From positions 1 through 51,113 of the forward strand of contig CAYFFQ010000016.1 of assembly GCA_964342465.1 (NCBI GenBank): a DNA stretch of 51,113 nt. Reading direction: 5' to 3'. Both the position numbers and the translations under genes were made by a program. Every line of letters starts with the position of its first letter. The stretch's first letter is position 1. The stretch comes from MGIIb-Q1 sp964342465 (GTDB lineage Archaea > Thermoplasmatota > Poseidoniia > Poseidoniales > Thalassarchaeaceae). Positions 31,099 through 40,670 of this stretch are shown one piece after another. The notes beneath the pieces were generated by a model. That model saw only the letters and a program-made list of their open reading frames with translations, was not told the origin of the DNA and did not search any database.

Positions 31099-34000
31099 AT
31101 GATGTCCAACCGCGGTTCTGCCTTCGTTCTGGTTCTGTTGATGTTGATACCTCCTCTTTCATCCCTCGACCTGTCGGGTGGTGATGAGGTGAGTGAGCAG
31201 GAGTTCACCATCCCGACTGTCGAGTACATCCGCATCGAACCCGATGCGGATAGTGTGCGCGGAATCTCTCCTGCCGCTGAGTCATATACTGGGGAGAAGG
31301 CGAGAGAGAGCGTCGCTGAAACTCGTCTTGGGGTGTATGATGTCGACGGTTTGAACCCGACACGCGTCATCCCGAAATCTCTGTCTGCTCCTCGTTTTGA
31401 CCTCGTCATGGTTGTGGTGGACGGTGAAGTGGGTCTGTGGCCGGCACAGGAGGAGATCGCTTCACTCAGAGGTGTGGTAATCCAAGCACACATACCACCG
31501 TCCGGGTTCATCGTACAGGGGGAGGCAAAATCACTGCTGCTGCTGGAAAAGCTGCCCTCGGTGGTCGCTGTTCATCCAATTCCCATCGCGATGTTCGTCT
31601 CCGATGAACTTCTCCATGTCGGTGACGATTCTGAGATTGCATTGCGCGTAGAGGGATGGCGTTCCGCCGACTATGGAATCCCCCTAGATGGTGTGGCGCT
31701 CAACGGCTGGCACTTCACTGTGCAGGAGGCTGTTGATGGCGTGATGAGGGTTTCAGAAGTGGTTGAATCGGGTCGCATCGAAGGAGTTGTCAACAGCCGT
31801 GACATAGCCACACTTTCAGCCAACCCGGCGGTCTCTTGGCTCCGCCCCCCACCACCATTCGAACTCCATAACAGCAATGCTCGCAACCACATGGAGGTGG
31901 GTAGTGTGGTGACCGCCTTCGGCACCACCCTGAATGGCAGTGGTCAGATAGTCGCCGTCGCCGATTCCGGCATCGACCAAGACCACGGCGACATGAATGG
32001 ACGAATCAACAACGCCGTCTCCGTCGTCAGTGGCGATTCCTCATCTGAGGACACACATTCCGGCCACGGCACTCATGTCGCCTGCACCGTTCTCGGTGAC
32101 GGCTCGAGAGGTGGATATGCAGGAGTCGCTCCTGAGGCCAATCTCTACTTTCAGGCGATGGAGAGGGACAGTGATGGTCAGTTCTATTCTCCTTCGATGA
32201 ACTATCTGCTCAACGCCGCCTACAACAGCGGCGCTCGCATCCACACCAATTCTTGGGGCGCCCAAACGAACTATGGTCAATACACTACCGACAGCGCCGA
32301 TGTCGATGACCGGATGAACCACTATGACCAATACTGGTCCTATGACGGATTGGCAGTCCTCTTCTCTGCAGGTAATGACGGTGATGGCAGCGGAACCATC
32401 TCACCACCAGCCACAGCCAAGAATCAGATTGCAGTCGGCAACCACCACAACCGAGGTGGTGGCGCCCCCAACACTCTCGCCACGAGTTCCAGCCGCGGCC
32501 CCACCGACGACGGCCGACTCAAACCGGATGTCACGGCACCAGGCGCCTGGGTTCGCTCCTGCCGAAGTCAGGATGCCGCCGACATATCCACAGCGACATG
32601 GTCAAGTCAGTGGTATCTCGAGTATTCAGGTACCTCGATGGCCGCTCCCAACGCCGCCGGTGCATCAGCACTCATCCGCGAGTATCTCGTCGAGGTCGCC
32701 CAGAGACCCCAACCACAAGGTGCATTGGTCAAGGCTCTTCTCATACTCGGTGCTGAGGATATGGGCACTCGTGATATTCCGAACAACGACGAAGGTTGGG
32801 GGAGGGTGAATCTCGCCCGCTCACTGACCACTATCGGAGATACGGGAGTCTGGGTGGATGACAGGAACTTCCTACGTAGTGGCAACCAGAGGGACTACAC
32901 CTTCAACCTCACAGAGGGTTGGCAGCAGTTCAAAGTGGTGCTTGCATGGTCAGATTATCGCGGAAGCACTTGGTCTACGGACCAACTCCAGAACGACCTC
33001 GACCTAGTGGTGACCGCACCTGACGGCACTACTCAGTATCTAGGAAATGTGTTTCAGAATGGCCGCTCGACGACTGGCGGAACCGCTGACGACATCAACA
33101 ACGTGGAAGTGGTTCTCATTGACCAGGCAGAGAAGGGTGTGTGGACGGTCAGCGTGGCGGATGTGAGGCACGGGGGTCAGAAGTCGGAACAGACCTACGC
33201 TTTGGCGATTCGGGGTGCAGGGGTGGATGACCTGTCACCAGATGCCGCTTTCGTGGCTTCCTCCTTTTCACTCTCCGACCCCATCCCCCAAGTGGGCGAA
33301 TCGGTCACTTTCTCCGTACAGGCCAGCAACATGGGCAGCCGAACCATGGACGACCTACAGGTGCGTGCGACTGCCGGAGGTACGCTCATTTCGACTCAGA
33401 CCATCTCCCTCGGGCCGGGTGAAGTGAGGGGGTTGAACTGGCAATGGACACCGACGAGCAACGGTGACAACAACATCATCATCGAGGCCGACCCGACCGA
33501 TGCTTTCGAGGAGTTGGACGAGGCCAACAATGTGTTTCAGCAGACGGTCGGGGTGACTGAACCGGGTGTCCGACTTTCGGCAGCGAGTGTGGTCAAGTCG
33601 GTGAATGATGCTGCGAGCAGCATCACCCAATGGGACCTGACGATTCGAAACACGGCATTGGTTCCGACCAATGCCACGATTTCGTCCACCAAGCCGGTGC
33701 GCACCAGTGATGGAGTACAGTTCAATGGATGGATTCAGTCGTTCTCACAGACGACATTCTCTCTCAACGCCTCCGAATCGGTCGCAGTCGGGCTCACTCT
33801 CGGCCATCCCGCACCTCCTGAGCCGGGAATCTACCAGTTCGCCGTCACCGGCGAAGATGTGGACAATCAGTTGCAATATGAGATGACTCTCACGCTCGAT
33901 GTTCCGGTTCTTCCGGGATTCCGGTTCTCCCAGCCCAGCCTGATATCGGTCTCACCGGTTGAGAACACATCATTCTCGGTGACCATGTTCAACGAAGGGA

Positions 34001-36027
34001 ACGGGGCACAGGGTTGGGACTTAGAACTCGAGTCGCCGGCAGGTTGGGACCTCGGATTCGACTCACTCGCAGCCATCTCAGGTTCACCTTCAGCATCCTC
34101 AGGCTTCATCCCGTCAGCCTCTTCCAAGGTTGCAGACATCACACTCGTTCCACCGACGGACATTCTCGTCTCAGAAGGAGTGTCGATGAGTGGTCTGTTG
34201 AGGGCGACCTCGCAAATCGATGCGAGCAGAGTGTGGGAAGTCGACCTCGATTTCGTCGTCACCGGCCACCACTCAGCCCTGCTCTCAAACGAATCCACCT
34301 ATGGTACTCTGCGGCCTGACAGCCAACTGAATCTGCGATTCACGGTCCAAAATCAAGGAAATGTCGACCTCGCCCTATCCGCTTCCATGGAACTCCCTGG
34401 TGGATGGGATGTGACCAACCAGTTGCCGACGATGAATCTGCAACCATCGGAATCCAAATCATTGGTGGTTGCCATCAAGGGCAATGGCAGGGCGGCCAGT
34501 GGTCCCATCACCCTCGCTATGGTGGACCCCTCAGGATACCGTGCCGAATGGACGGGTCTTCTAGAGGTGGTGACCACCCCTAAACCGAGTGTCTCCTTCG
34601 ATGAGATAATCCTCGCCGACGGCCGCCGCTCGACCAGCATACTCGGATTGGGAGACCATCCGGTCGGCCTCCCCGGATTCAGGCTGGTTTGGCTCGTCAC
34701 CAATTCAGGTGCTCAGGCATGGACCCCTCAGACAGACCTCCTCCTTCCCTCAAGTGGTTGGACAGGTCTTTGTGACCCATTGACCTCGCCCATCGAGCCG
34801 GGAAGAGGAGAGAGAATTGAATGTCTCGTGGTGATGCCGGCGACGACTCCGGCTGGAAGCGAGCCGACGGTGACTCTCCGAGTGGTGGCGGAGGATGTGC
34901 AGGTTGCAAATTCGGTGTCGTTGCACGCCGCGATCACCAACAAGGTGCAGTGGCAGAATCTCGTCGAGGCGGACGAGTTCAAAGAGGGAAGCAAGGCATC
35001 CTACAGCATTGAACTCATCAATGATGGAAACTCTCCGCTATCCTACCGACTTTCGGCTACAGCGCCCGACGGCTGGAGCGTGTCGGTGGTCAACACCGAC
35101 CTCGTTGAACTTCAGCCCGGTGAAGCGAGGACCATCGATTTCGAGGTCTATGCCGACCAGCCGGGAAATGGAACGGTGGTTCTCTCACTCTCAGCAGCGG
35201 ATGATGTCGAAGGTTCTGCACACAGCATCGACCTCTCAGCGGCCGATGACCCGATGCGAGAGGTCACTTCCGGCGGTTCCGCAGTTGTTTGGGTGACCGC
35301 CATTCTGATTCTCGTCGCTCTCGCTGGTGCGATAGCAGTCGTAACCATGCGAATGAGACAGAAGGAGGGGTCACCCACCATTTTGAATGGCATTTCGGGA
35401 TTTTTTTCGTCACCACCTCCGCCACCATTTTTGCCAACAGGGGAAATGATGGCGCCCGATGGAGTCGAATCATCAGATGGTGCGGCGAGAGGTGAGATGG
35501 CTCACCCACCCTCCTCATCGGCAGCACAATCGCTTCCACCCCCGCCTGTAGGCGGGTTGCCTCCTCCACCCACCTCCTCAGGTGGGTCATCGGGCACAGC
35601 CAACAGCCGAGATATAGGGGGCGGGGCGTTTCCCCTTCCCCCACCTCCCAATGCACAGCCGACATCCGCACCACCCTCTTCGGCCTTCCAGTCAACAACT
35701 ACGGGAGACGTACCGTGTGTAAATGATGAGGGAGAAAGCACGGAGGTGGCAGGTGAGGCTGAGAGTGGTGCCGAGCAGACAAAATACGGGGGTGGGGGGC
35801 TGTCGCCCCGTCACGTGGCAGGTGAGGCTGAGAGTGGTGCCGAGCAGACAGCAGATGCCAACCACAAGTGCTGGGTCTGCCTCGAACACCTCCCCCCCTC
35901 CGGCTTTCAGGCGTGTCCCAAATGTGGAGCACGATACCACAAGCAGGGCAACACCTGTGGAATCGCCAATCTTCAGGCGTGCAGAAACTGTTCCGGCGCA
36001 ACCGATGAATTCGTGCAGGTGGGGTGA
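31099..36027 (+). CDS. Membrane-anchored subtilisin-like serine protease (S8) with cytoplasmic zinc ribbon
   Basis: The 1642-residue protein has a signal peptide (AFVLVLLMLIPPLSSLDL), a pro-region to about 250 and an S8 domain. The catalytic triad is Asp289 (VADSGIDQDH), His323 (SGHGTHVA) and Ser513 (GTSMAAPNAAG), with oxyanion Asn426 (SAGNDGDG). A PPC-type domain follows (VVTAPDGTTQYLGN). Then come several CARDB/NEW3-like Ig domains (about 715-1390). One membrane segment (about 1394-1414) precedes a Pro-rich cytoplasmic tail with a duplicated VAGEAESGAEQT motif. The end is a zinc-ribbon/RING-like module with Cys pairs CWVC, CPKC and CRNC (1591-1637). GGAGGGG precedes ATG 31099. It likely matures or degrades surface or environmental proteins while tethered to the cell. 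The cytoplasmic zinc module is odd for a protease. Confidence 0.9.
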   Translation: MMSNRGSAFVLVLLMLIPPLSSLDLSGGDEVSEQEFTIPTVEYIRIEPDADSVRGISPAAESYTGEKARESVAETRLGVYDVDGLNPTRVIPKSLSAPRFDLVMVVVDGEVGLWPAQEEIASLRGVVIQAHIPPSGFIVQGEAKSLLLLEKLPSVVAVHPIPIAMFVSDELLHVGDDSEIALRVEGWRSADYGIPLDGVALNGWHFTVQEAVDGVMRVSEVVESGRIEGVVNSRDIATLSANPAVSWLRPPPPFELHNSNARNHMEVGSVVTAFGTTLNGSGQIVAVADSGIDQDHGDMNGRINNAVSVVSGDSSSEDTHSGHGTHVACTVLGDGSRGGYAGVAPEANLYFQAMERDSDGQFYSPSMNYLLNAAYNSGARIHTNSWGAQTNYGQYTTDSADVDDRMNHYDQYWSYDGLAVLFSAGNDGDGSGTISPPATAKNQIAVGNHHNRGGGAPNTLATSSSRGPTDDGRLKPDVTAPGAWVRSCRSQDAADISTATWSSQWYLEYSGTSMAAPNAAGASALIREYLVEVAQRPQPQGALVKALLILGAEDMGTRDIPNNDEGWGRVNLARSLTTIGDTGVWVDDRNFLRSGNQRDYTFNLTEGWQQFKVVLAWSDYRGSTWSTDQLQNDLDLVVTAPDGTTQYLGNVFQNGRSTTGGTADDINNVEVVLIDQAEKGVWTVSVADVRHGGQKSEQTYALAIRGAGVDDLSPDAAFVASSFSLSDPIPQVGESVTFSVQASNMGSRTMDDLQVRATAGGTLISTQTISLGPGEVRGLNWQWTPTSNGDNNIIIEADPTDAFEELDEANNVFQQTVGVTEPGVRLSAASVVKSVNDAASSITQWDLTIRNTALVPTNATISSTKPVRTSDGVQFNGWIQSFSQTTFSLNASESVAVGLTLGHPAPPEPGIYQFAVTGEDVDNQLQYEMTLTLDVPVLPGFRFSQPSLISVSPVENTSFSVTMFNEGNGAQGWDLELESPAGWDLGFDSLAAISGSPSASSGFIPSASSKVADITLVPPTDILVSEGVSMSGLLRATSQIDASRVWEVDLDFVVTGHHSALLSNESTYGTLRPDSQLNLRFTVQNQGNVDLALSASMELPGGWDVTNQLPTMNLQPSESKSLVVAIKGNGRAASGPITLAMVDPSGYRAEWTGLLEVVTTPKPSVSFDEIILADGRRSTSILGLGDHPVGLPGFRLVWLVTNSGAQAWTPQTDLLLPSSGWTGLCDPLTSPIEPGRGERIECLVVMPATTPAGSEPTVTLRVVAEDVQVANSVSLHAAITNKVQWQNLVEADEFKEGSKASYSIELINDGNSPLSYRLSATAPDGWSVSVVNTDLVELQPGEARTIDFEVYADQPGNGTVVLSLSAADDVEGSAHSIDLSAADDPMREVTSGGSAVVWVTAILILVALAGAIAVVTMRMRQKEGSPTILNGISGFFSSPPPPPFLPTGEMMAPDGVESSDGAARGEMAHPPSSSAAQSLPPPPVGGLPPPPTSSGGSSGTANSRDIGGGAFPLPPPPNAQPTSAPPSSAFQSTTTGDVPCVNDEGESTEVAGEAESGAEQTKYGGGGLSPRHVAGEAESGAEQTADANHKCWVCLEHLPPSGFQACPKCGARYHKQGNTCGIANLQACRNCSGATDEFVQVG
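35746..35850 (+). repeat. 36-bp direct repeat in the protease tail
   Basis: An identical 36-bp block beginning GTGGCAGGTGAGGCTGAGAG occurs at 35746-35781 and 35815-35850, a period of 69 bp (23 codons). Both copies are in frame and encode VAGEAESGAEQT. The 33 bp between encode a Gly-rich spacer. It lies just before the zinc ribbon. Confidence 0.95.
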
Positions 36028-36083
36028 GAGAGTGCTTTCACGATGCAAAGAGGGCCACACAAGCCGCATCTTCATCAAGGAGG

Positions 36084-36100
36084 GGTGGACTTCGTCCACC
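36084..36100 (+). promoter_or_regulatory. Hairpin between Shine-Dalgarno and start codon
   Basis: GGTGGAC-TTC-GTCCACC is a perfect seven-base-pair stem with a three-base loop ending exactly at ATG 36101. AAGGAGGGG (36077-36085) precedes and partly overlaps it. Unfolded, the site is 15 nt from the ATG, too far; folded, the stem brings them close. It may modulate translation. Confidence 0.55.
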
Positions 36101-38740
36101 ATGGTGAGGATTCAAGGGGCTGGACGGGCGGCGCCGTATTTTCTCGTCACACTTCTGTTTCTCTCGCTTCTGCCGACCGTCAACGCAGCCATCGGAGTTA
36201 GTCTGTCGTCCAGTCCGACATCCCAAGTGGTCAACCCCGGAGAAAACGGCTCCTATACCATTACTGTCACCAACACCGGTGACGAAGACATGACGGTCAC
36301 CCTTTCCACTGCTCAAGGACAGGGATGTACTGGGTACACCTCGACCATCGAGCAATTGACTGGACCGGTGGCGGGGGGTGGCTCAGAAACGGTGACCATG
36401 ACTGTCACACTGACACAGAACGCCGAGGGCTCTTGTGATACTACTGTGACTGGGACTGGCACAGCCCCTCTCAATCAACCAGAGAGTGGAGAAGTGACTG
36501 TGACGACGACGGCGGGAGACGGCTCAGGTGGAGCGGTGACTGGCGTTGATTTGACCAGCGCCGACCCAGACAAGACCTTCGCTGGCAACAATCCGGTCTT
36601 GTGGACCGTGAGCATCGAGAACACGGGGCAGGTCAATGAGACCATTCAACTCTCCTTTGAAAGCAATGCGACCTGCGATTCAGTTTTGACGGCGACGGTC
36701 GACCCCGATATCGTCCAGATAGATTCTGGCGCCACGGAAATGGTCACGGTGGAGGTGACTGTTCCCGAGGGAACGGAAGCGGGCTCCCACTGCTTCTATC
36801 TGAAGGGGGTGGTGACTACGCCACAGACGCCAGAACAAGCCTCAGACTTCATACAACTCTATCTCGAGGTTCCCGAGATGAAGGAGTGTACAGCGACCCT
36901 GTCAACTGCATCGGTGCAATTGGACCCGAGTGAGACCGGAACATACTCAATCACCTTCTACAACGATGGCAACACCGATTGGACCATCGGTTTCAGCGTC
37001 AATTCCGCAGAGACATGGCTGACCGTTTCAGGAGGCTCCACCAAATTGCTGCCCTATCAGAACGGCAACGGACAGGCGGTCTTCCAGTTTGAAGTGACCC
37101 CCGACGACTCACGTCCAGCGGGAGAACTGGTTGACTTCACGATTCAGGGATTGGATGGCTCAGTCTCGAAGTGTTCCGCCCTCTTCCAAGTGGAACTCGG
37201 TCAGTCAAATGACGGCACCATCCAGTTTGATTCCGCCCGTCTCGACAATGTCGACCCCGGTTCCAGCCGCTCGGTTCTGCTCACCGCTTTCAATCAAGGA
37301 AACGGTCAGGAGACATTCTCCATAGCGGTCACTTCGGCATCAGGATGGGCGACGATGCTCGATTCCAATTCGGTATCTCTGTCCGGCCGCCACGCATCGT
37401 CCGGCTCATCGGCATCGGTGATGCTTCAGATTACCGCACCCGAGGATGCGCTCGCCACCGATGAGTTGACCTTCGATGCGGCCCTCATGGCTGCAGACGG
37501 TACCACCTACGCCACTGACACCCTGACTGTCACTGTGGCCGCCTCCCGCTCGATGTCCGCCTCGATGCCAGCCACAGAACAGTTCGGAAAAACGGGAGAG
37601 ATATCCAAATTCCCCCTAACTTTCACCAACACCGGTAACATTCAGGACACATTTTCGCTGACAGTCTGTGATGAGCCACCTTCATCGAATCCGAGCCTCT
37701 GTGAATCGCCGAGATGGCAGGCCCGATTCTCTGACGAATCGGGCTCACAAGTGACCAGTGTCCCACTGGCTCCACATGCTTCTGTCACAGTCTTCGCAGA
37801 AATCACTGTCGAAGGCGAAGACGAATTCGAATCCGAGAATTTCCAAGTCAGAGTGAAGAACATCAACGACGGCACCGTTCAGGAGAGGTTTGAACTCAAG
37901 GTGATAGTCTCTAATCATATCTACCGAATGGGTATCGCATTGGAGAGCCCTGGAGAGATTCCCGACCTGCAGGAGGTGGAGTTGCCCCCCCTCGGAGAGA
38001 CAGAGTTGTGGGTCATCGTGACCAACACTGGGACCTCGTCATACACCGAGGAGGCGTTGATTTCTGTCAGCGGAATGGCGGCGGAGACGAAGGTGACTAT
38101 CCTCCATGAAAATGGAACTGAAATAGGTGATTCGGTGCAACTGGAGAAGGACGAATCCATTCGCCTGCGGGTAAAGATTGAAATCGTCGAGGGTGTTGAT
38201 AATGGTGCGACTGGAATCGTACAGATTTCAGCCGCTTCAAGCCGCAACGCGGCAGAATCGTCTAGCGTCCGTATATCCCTCGCGATTCGCACGAACCATG
38301 AGATATTCTTCGAAGTCGACCCAGTGAGCGATGAGGTGATTGAGTATGGGGATGTAGCCCGCGTCTGGGTCAATGTCACCAACTACGGTAATGTCTTCGA
38401 GACTATCCACCTGCTGAGCAGCGACCCAGTGCGCGGTTGGGCCATCGAAGTGACCGAGGAAGAGGTGCGGCTCGCCCCCGGTGAGACGAGAGCGGTGGAA
38501 GTCGTCGTCAAGCCACCGACAGACCTCGCCCAGCCAGACACCCTGAAATTCACACTCACCGCCGAGCCGGAATCTTCACCAGTTTCTGCTCAGCCCATCG
38601 ACCTCTCCGTGCAGGCCAACCCACCAACCGGAATTTTCGCAAGCGGCGGAAACCTTCAGGTCATCACCCTCTCCATCATGGGACTGCTCATTCTTGCAGC
38701 GGTCATTTCTGCACTTCGCTCCCGCCGCGAGGAACAGTGA
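36101..38740 (+). CDS. Surface-anchored protein with CARDB/NEW3-like repeats
   Basis: The 879-residue protein has a signal peptide (YFLVTLLFLSLLPTVNA) and a tandem series of Ig-like domains of the CARDB/NPCBM-associated NEW3 type. These are recognisable from recurring VNPGENGSYTITVTNTGD, DPSETGTYSITFYNDGNT, DPGSSRSVLLTAFNQGNG and LAPGETRAVEVVVKPP. One membrane segment (about 853-872, VITLSIMGLLILAAVISAL) and a short basic tail (RSRREEQ) end it. Such proteins are probable S-layer, adhesion or substrate-capture components. The frame runs open from 35723, but the part before ATG 36101 overlaps the protease gene and lacks a leader. Unlike two neighbours it has no cytoplasmic zinc ribbon. Confidence 0.87.
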   Translation: MVRIQGAGRAAPYFLVTLLFLSLLPTVNAAIGVSLSSSPTSQVVNPGENGSYTITVTNTGDEDMTVTLSTAQGQGCTGYTSTIEQLTGPVAGGGSETVTMTVTLTQNAEGSCDTTVTGTGTAPLNQPESGEVTVTTTAGDGSGGAVTGVDLTSADPDKTFAGNNPVLWTVSIENTGQVNETIQLSFESNATCDSVLTATVDPDIVQIDSGATEMVTVEVTVPEGTEAGSHCFYLKGVVTTPQTPEQASDFIQLYLEVPEMKECTATLSTASVQLDPSETGTYSITFYNDGNTDWTIGFSVNSAETWLTVSGGSTKLLPYQNGNGQAVFQFEVTPDDSRPAGELVDFTIQGLDGSVSKCSALFQVELGQSNDGTIQFDSARLDNVDPGSSRSVLLTAFNQGNGQETFSIAVTSASGWATMLDSNSVSLSGRHASSGSSASVMLQITAPEDALATDELTFDAALMAADGTTYATDTLTVTVAASRSMSASMPATEQFGKTGEISKFPLTFTNTGNIQDTFSLTVCDEPPSSNPSLCESPRWQARFSDESGSQVTSVPLAPHASVTVFAEITVEGEDEFESENFQVRVKNINDGTVQERFELKVIVSNHIYRMGIALESPGEIPDLQEVELPPLGETELWVIVTNTGTSSYTEEALISVSGMAAETKVTILHENGTEIGDSVQLEKDESIRLRVKIEIVEGVDNGATGIVQISAASSRNAAESSSVRISLAIRTNHEIFFEVDPVSDEVIEYGDVARVWVNVTNYGNVFETIHLLSSDPVRGWAIEVTEEEVRLAPGETRAVEVVVKPPTDLAQPDTLKFTLTAEPESSPVSAQPIDLSVQANPPTGIFASGGNLQVITLSIMGLLILAAVISALRSRREEQ

Positions 38741-38742
38741 CA

Positions 38743-38840
38743 CTACTCGGAATTTCTCTCTTGCTGTCGCAGTTCCCGAGTAGCATACTCTCTCTTCTCA
38801 GCACTACCCCTTAGAGCCCCTACGGGGCTCAAGGGGCTTT
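38743..38840. terminator. Two inverted repeats between the surface-protein cluster and nuoA
   Basis: CTACTCGG (38743-38750) pairs with CCGAGTAG (38776-38783). Further on, CCCCTT-A-GAGCCCC (38807-38820) pairs with GGGGCTC-AAGGGG (38824-38836) around a TAC loop, giving 13 base pairs with one bulged A, followed by CTTTGGTTATCC. The second is a strong candidate for ending the surface-protein transcript. GTTATCCTTATGG (38842-38854) just after it may be the complex I promoter. Confidence 0.55.
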
Positions 38841-38909
38841 GGTTATCCTTATGGGGCCTATGCAAGTCGGTGGTCCTGACGAACCAGTGGTTCGGGGTCG
38901 GTGTGACGG

Positions 38910-39374
38910 ATGGCGGTAGAGAGTGTTCCGAGCGCGTATCTTGGATTGGCGATTATGATGGTGGTCGGTTTTGGATTCCCCTTCGGTGCTTTTCTCATCT
39001 CCAAGTTCATTCGCCCGACACCAGACCCGAACAACCCCCGTCGCCTACGTTCCTTCCTGCTCGATGGTCTTGAATCGGACCACACTCTCTACGAGAGAGG
39101 AGACACCACCTACGAGTGTGGGTCTGACCCCGTCGGCGATGCGATGATTGATTTTCACTTCCAATACTACTGGTATGCAATCATCTTCCTCGTGTTTGAC
39201 ATAGCCTTCATGTTCCTCGCATTCGGTGGTCTCCTGAGCATCCACTCCGAGCCGGGTGACCCGAACACAATCGAACTCGCAATGGGTGGAGTAGCAACCG
39301 TCGGCCTGTTTCTCACCTTGATGGCTCTCGGAGTATGGCACGCTTTCCGCAAGCGAGGACGAATCTACATCTGA
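38910..39374 (+). CDS. nuoA: Complex I (NADH/F420H2-type quinone oxidoreductase) subunit A
   Basis: This small membrane subunit lies at the junction of the peripheral and membrane arms. The 154 residues contain three TMs: LGLAIMMVVGFGFPFGAFLI, YYWYAIIFLVFDIAFMFLAF and GVATVGLFLTLMALGVWHAF. Between them is the loop with YECGSDPVGDA, the conserved Glu-Cys-Gly quinone-site signature, then FHFQYYWYAIIFLVFDIAF. It is somewhat longer than E. coli NuoA because of an expanded loop before YECG. It is the first gene of an 11-subunit operon; the start ATG 38910 follows GTGACGG. Confidence 0.94.
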   Translation: MAVESVPSAYLGLAIMMVVGFGFPFGAFLISKFIRPTPDPNNPRRLRSFLLDGLESDHTLYERGDTTYECGSDPVGDAMIDFHFQYYWYAIIFLVFDIAFMFLAFGGLLSIHSEPGDPNTIELAMGGVATVGLFLTLMALGVWHAFRKRGRIYI

Positions 39375-39385
39375 GGTGATGAAGA

Positions 39386-39979
39386 ATGGCAGACGACACT
39401 CAGAACTATTCGGTATTCAACAGTCAGGCATTGATAGATGTGGTCGGTGACACCGCCGATGCTGGACTCGAGGCGAGCCGGTTGAAGAAATTCATCAGCG
39501 TGCTCGGCGGTCGTTTCTTCAACTGGGGTCAGAGGAAATCTCTCTTTCCCCTCCATCTGGGAATCAAGTGTTGCGCACTGGAGATGGCTGCTGCGGGTGG
39601 TTCGCGGTTCGACGCCGAACGGTTCGGAGTCTTCTTCCGCTCCTCCCCTCGACAGTGTGACGTTCTGCTTGTCAACGGACCGATTTCAAAGAAGTTCGCC
39701 GACCCAATCGTCCGTCTCTGGGAGCAGATGCCTGAACCCAAGTGGTGTATCGCCATGGGTGAATGTGCGATTTCTGGGGGGCCATACTACCAGTCCTACA
39801 ACATTCTTGAGGGGGTAGACACCGTGATTCCGGTAGATGTCTATATTCCGGGATGCCCGCCCCGTCCCGAGGCTTTGATAGACGGATTCCAACACCTGCG
39901 CAAGAAGATAATGCGCATCGGTACGGCAGCAAGTGATGAGCGAGTGGGCGATGCTCCGCTCATCGCCGGAGACGAGTGA
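39386..39979 (+). CDS. nuoB: Complex I subunit B (carries cluster N2)
   Basis: NuoB binds the terminal [4Fe-4S] cluster N2, which passes electrons to quinone. The ligands are visible: adjacent Cys-Cys in LGIKCCALEM, Cys in AMGECAISGGPYY and Cys in YIPGCPPRPE. The 197-residue length is normal for archaeal and bacterial NuoB, with an N-terminal stretch of about 50 residues and a short acidic C-terminal tail (GDAPLIAGDE). GAGGTGATG precedes ATG 39386, 11 bp after nuoA. Confidence 0.96.
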   Translation: MADDTQNYSVFNSQALIDVVGDTADAGLEASRLKKFISVLGGRFFNWGQRKSLFPLHLGIKCCALEMAAAGGSRFDAERFGVFFRSSPRQCDVLLVNGPISKKFADPIVRLWEQMPEPKWCIAMGECAISGGPYYQSYNILEGVDTVIPVDVYIPGCPPRPEALIDGFQHLRKKIMRIGTAASDERVGDAPLIAGDE

Positions 39980-39991
39980 GGTGAGTTGAGC

Positions 39992-40657
39992 ATGGGAATG
40001 ATGACCAATGCAGATTATGCCGAAGAGGCAGCCGAGCAGATTGTCACCGCTGCAGCAGCACGCTGGTCGGGCAGCGGACTGACAGCTGAAGTGCGCAACC
40101 ACAAGAGCGGAAAGAGGCGCCCCTATGTTTTCATCGACTGCCCTCGTAATCACTGGTGTGCGGTTGCGAAGTGGCTGCGCTTCGAGATGGGTGCCGACCA
40201 CTGTTCGATGATAACCGGCATCCACTGGCCCGATGGGCCGAATGAGAAGAAGTGGGAGGTAATCGCCCACCTGATGAGAATGAATGTCATCGACCCGCCT
40301 GAGAGAAGGGGATGGGTCGAACAGGTGGTCCGCGATGGCCCTATATTGCAGGACAACGATGTACCGATGGAGTTTGAGATTTCCATCGCCATTCCAGACA
40401 GTCGTAACCCGACCTGCCAGTCAGTGCAGGAGGTATGGATGGGCGCAGATTGGAACGAGAAGGAAACTTGGGACCTCGTAGGTATCGATTTCGAGGGTCA
40501 CGAGGGGATGCGTCGGGTGCTCCAGCCTCACGACACTCCGGTTGGATTCCACCCACTACAGAAACAACATACAATTCGCTACCATGATTTTGAAATCATG
40601 TACGACGACGCTCAAGGTTTCGGCCGCAAACCGGTCGATGAGGGCAAGGTGAAGTGA
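39992..40657 (+). CDS. nuoC: Complex I subunit C
   Basis: This 30-kDa-type subunit of the peripheral arm contacts NuoD and NuoB. The family signature is GADWNEKETWDLVGIDFEGH, followed by RRVLQPHD. The N-terminal half (YVFIDCPRNHWCAVAKWLRF) matches the ferredoxin-like start of NuoC, with a Cys-rich variation and a 220-residue length. ATG 39992 has GAGGTGAG seven bases upstream; a TTG six bases earlier is too close to that site. It is a separate gene and not fused to nuoD. Confidence 0.93.
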   Translation: MGMMTNADYAEEAAEQIVTAAAARWSGSGLTAEVRNHKSGKRRPYVFIDCPRNHWCAVAKWLRFEMGADHCSMITGIHWPDGPNEKKWEVIAHLMRMNVIDPPERRGWVEQVVRDGPILQDNDVPMEFEISIAIPDSRNPTCQSVQEVWMGADWNEKETWDLVGIDFEGHEGMRRVLQPHDTPVGFHPLQKQHTIRYHDFEIMYDDAQGFGRKPVDEGKVK

Positions 40658-40670
40658 GGAGGGGTGAAGT

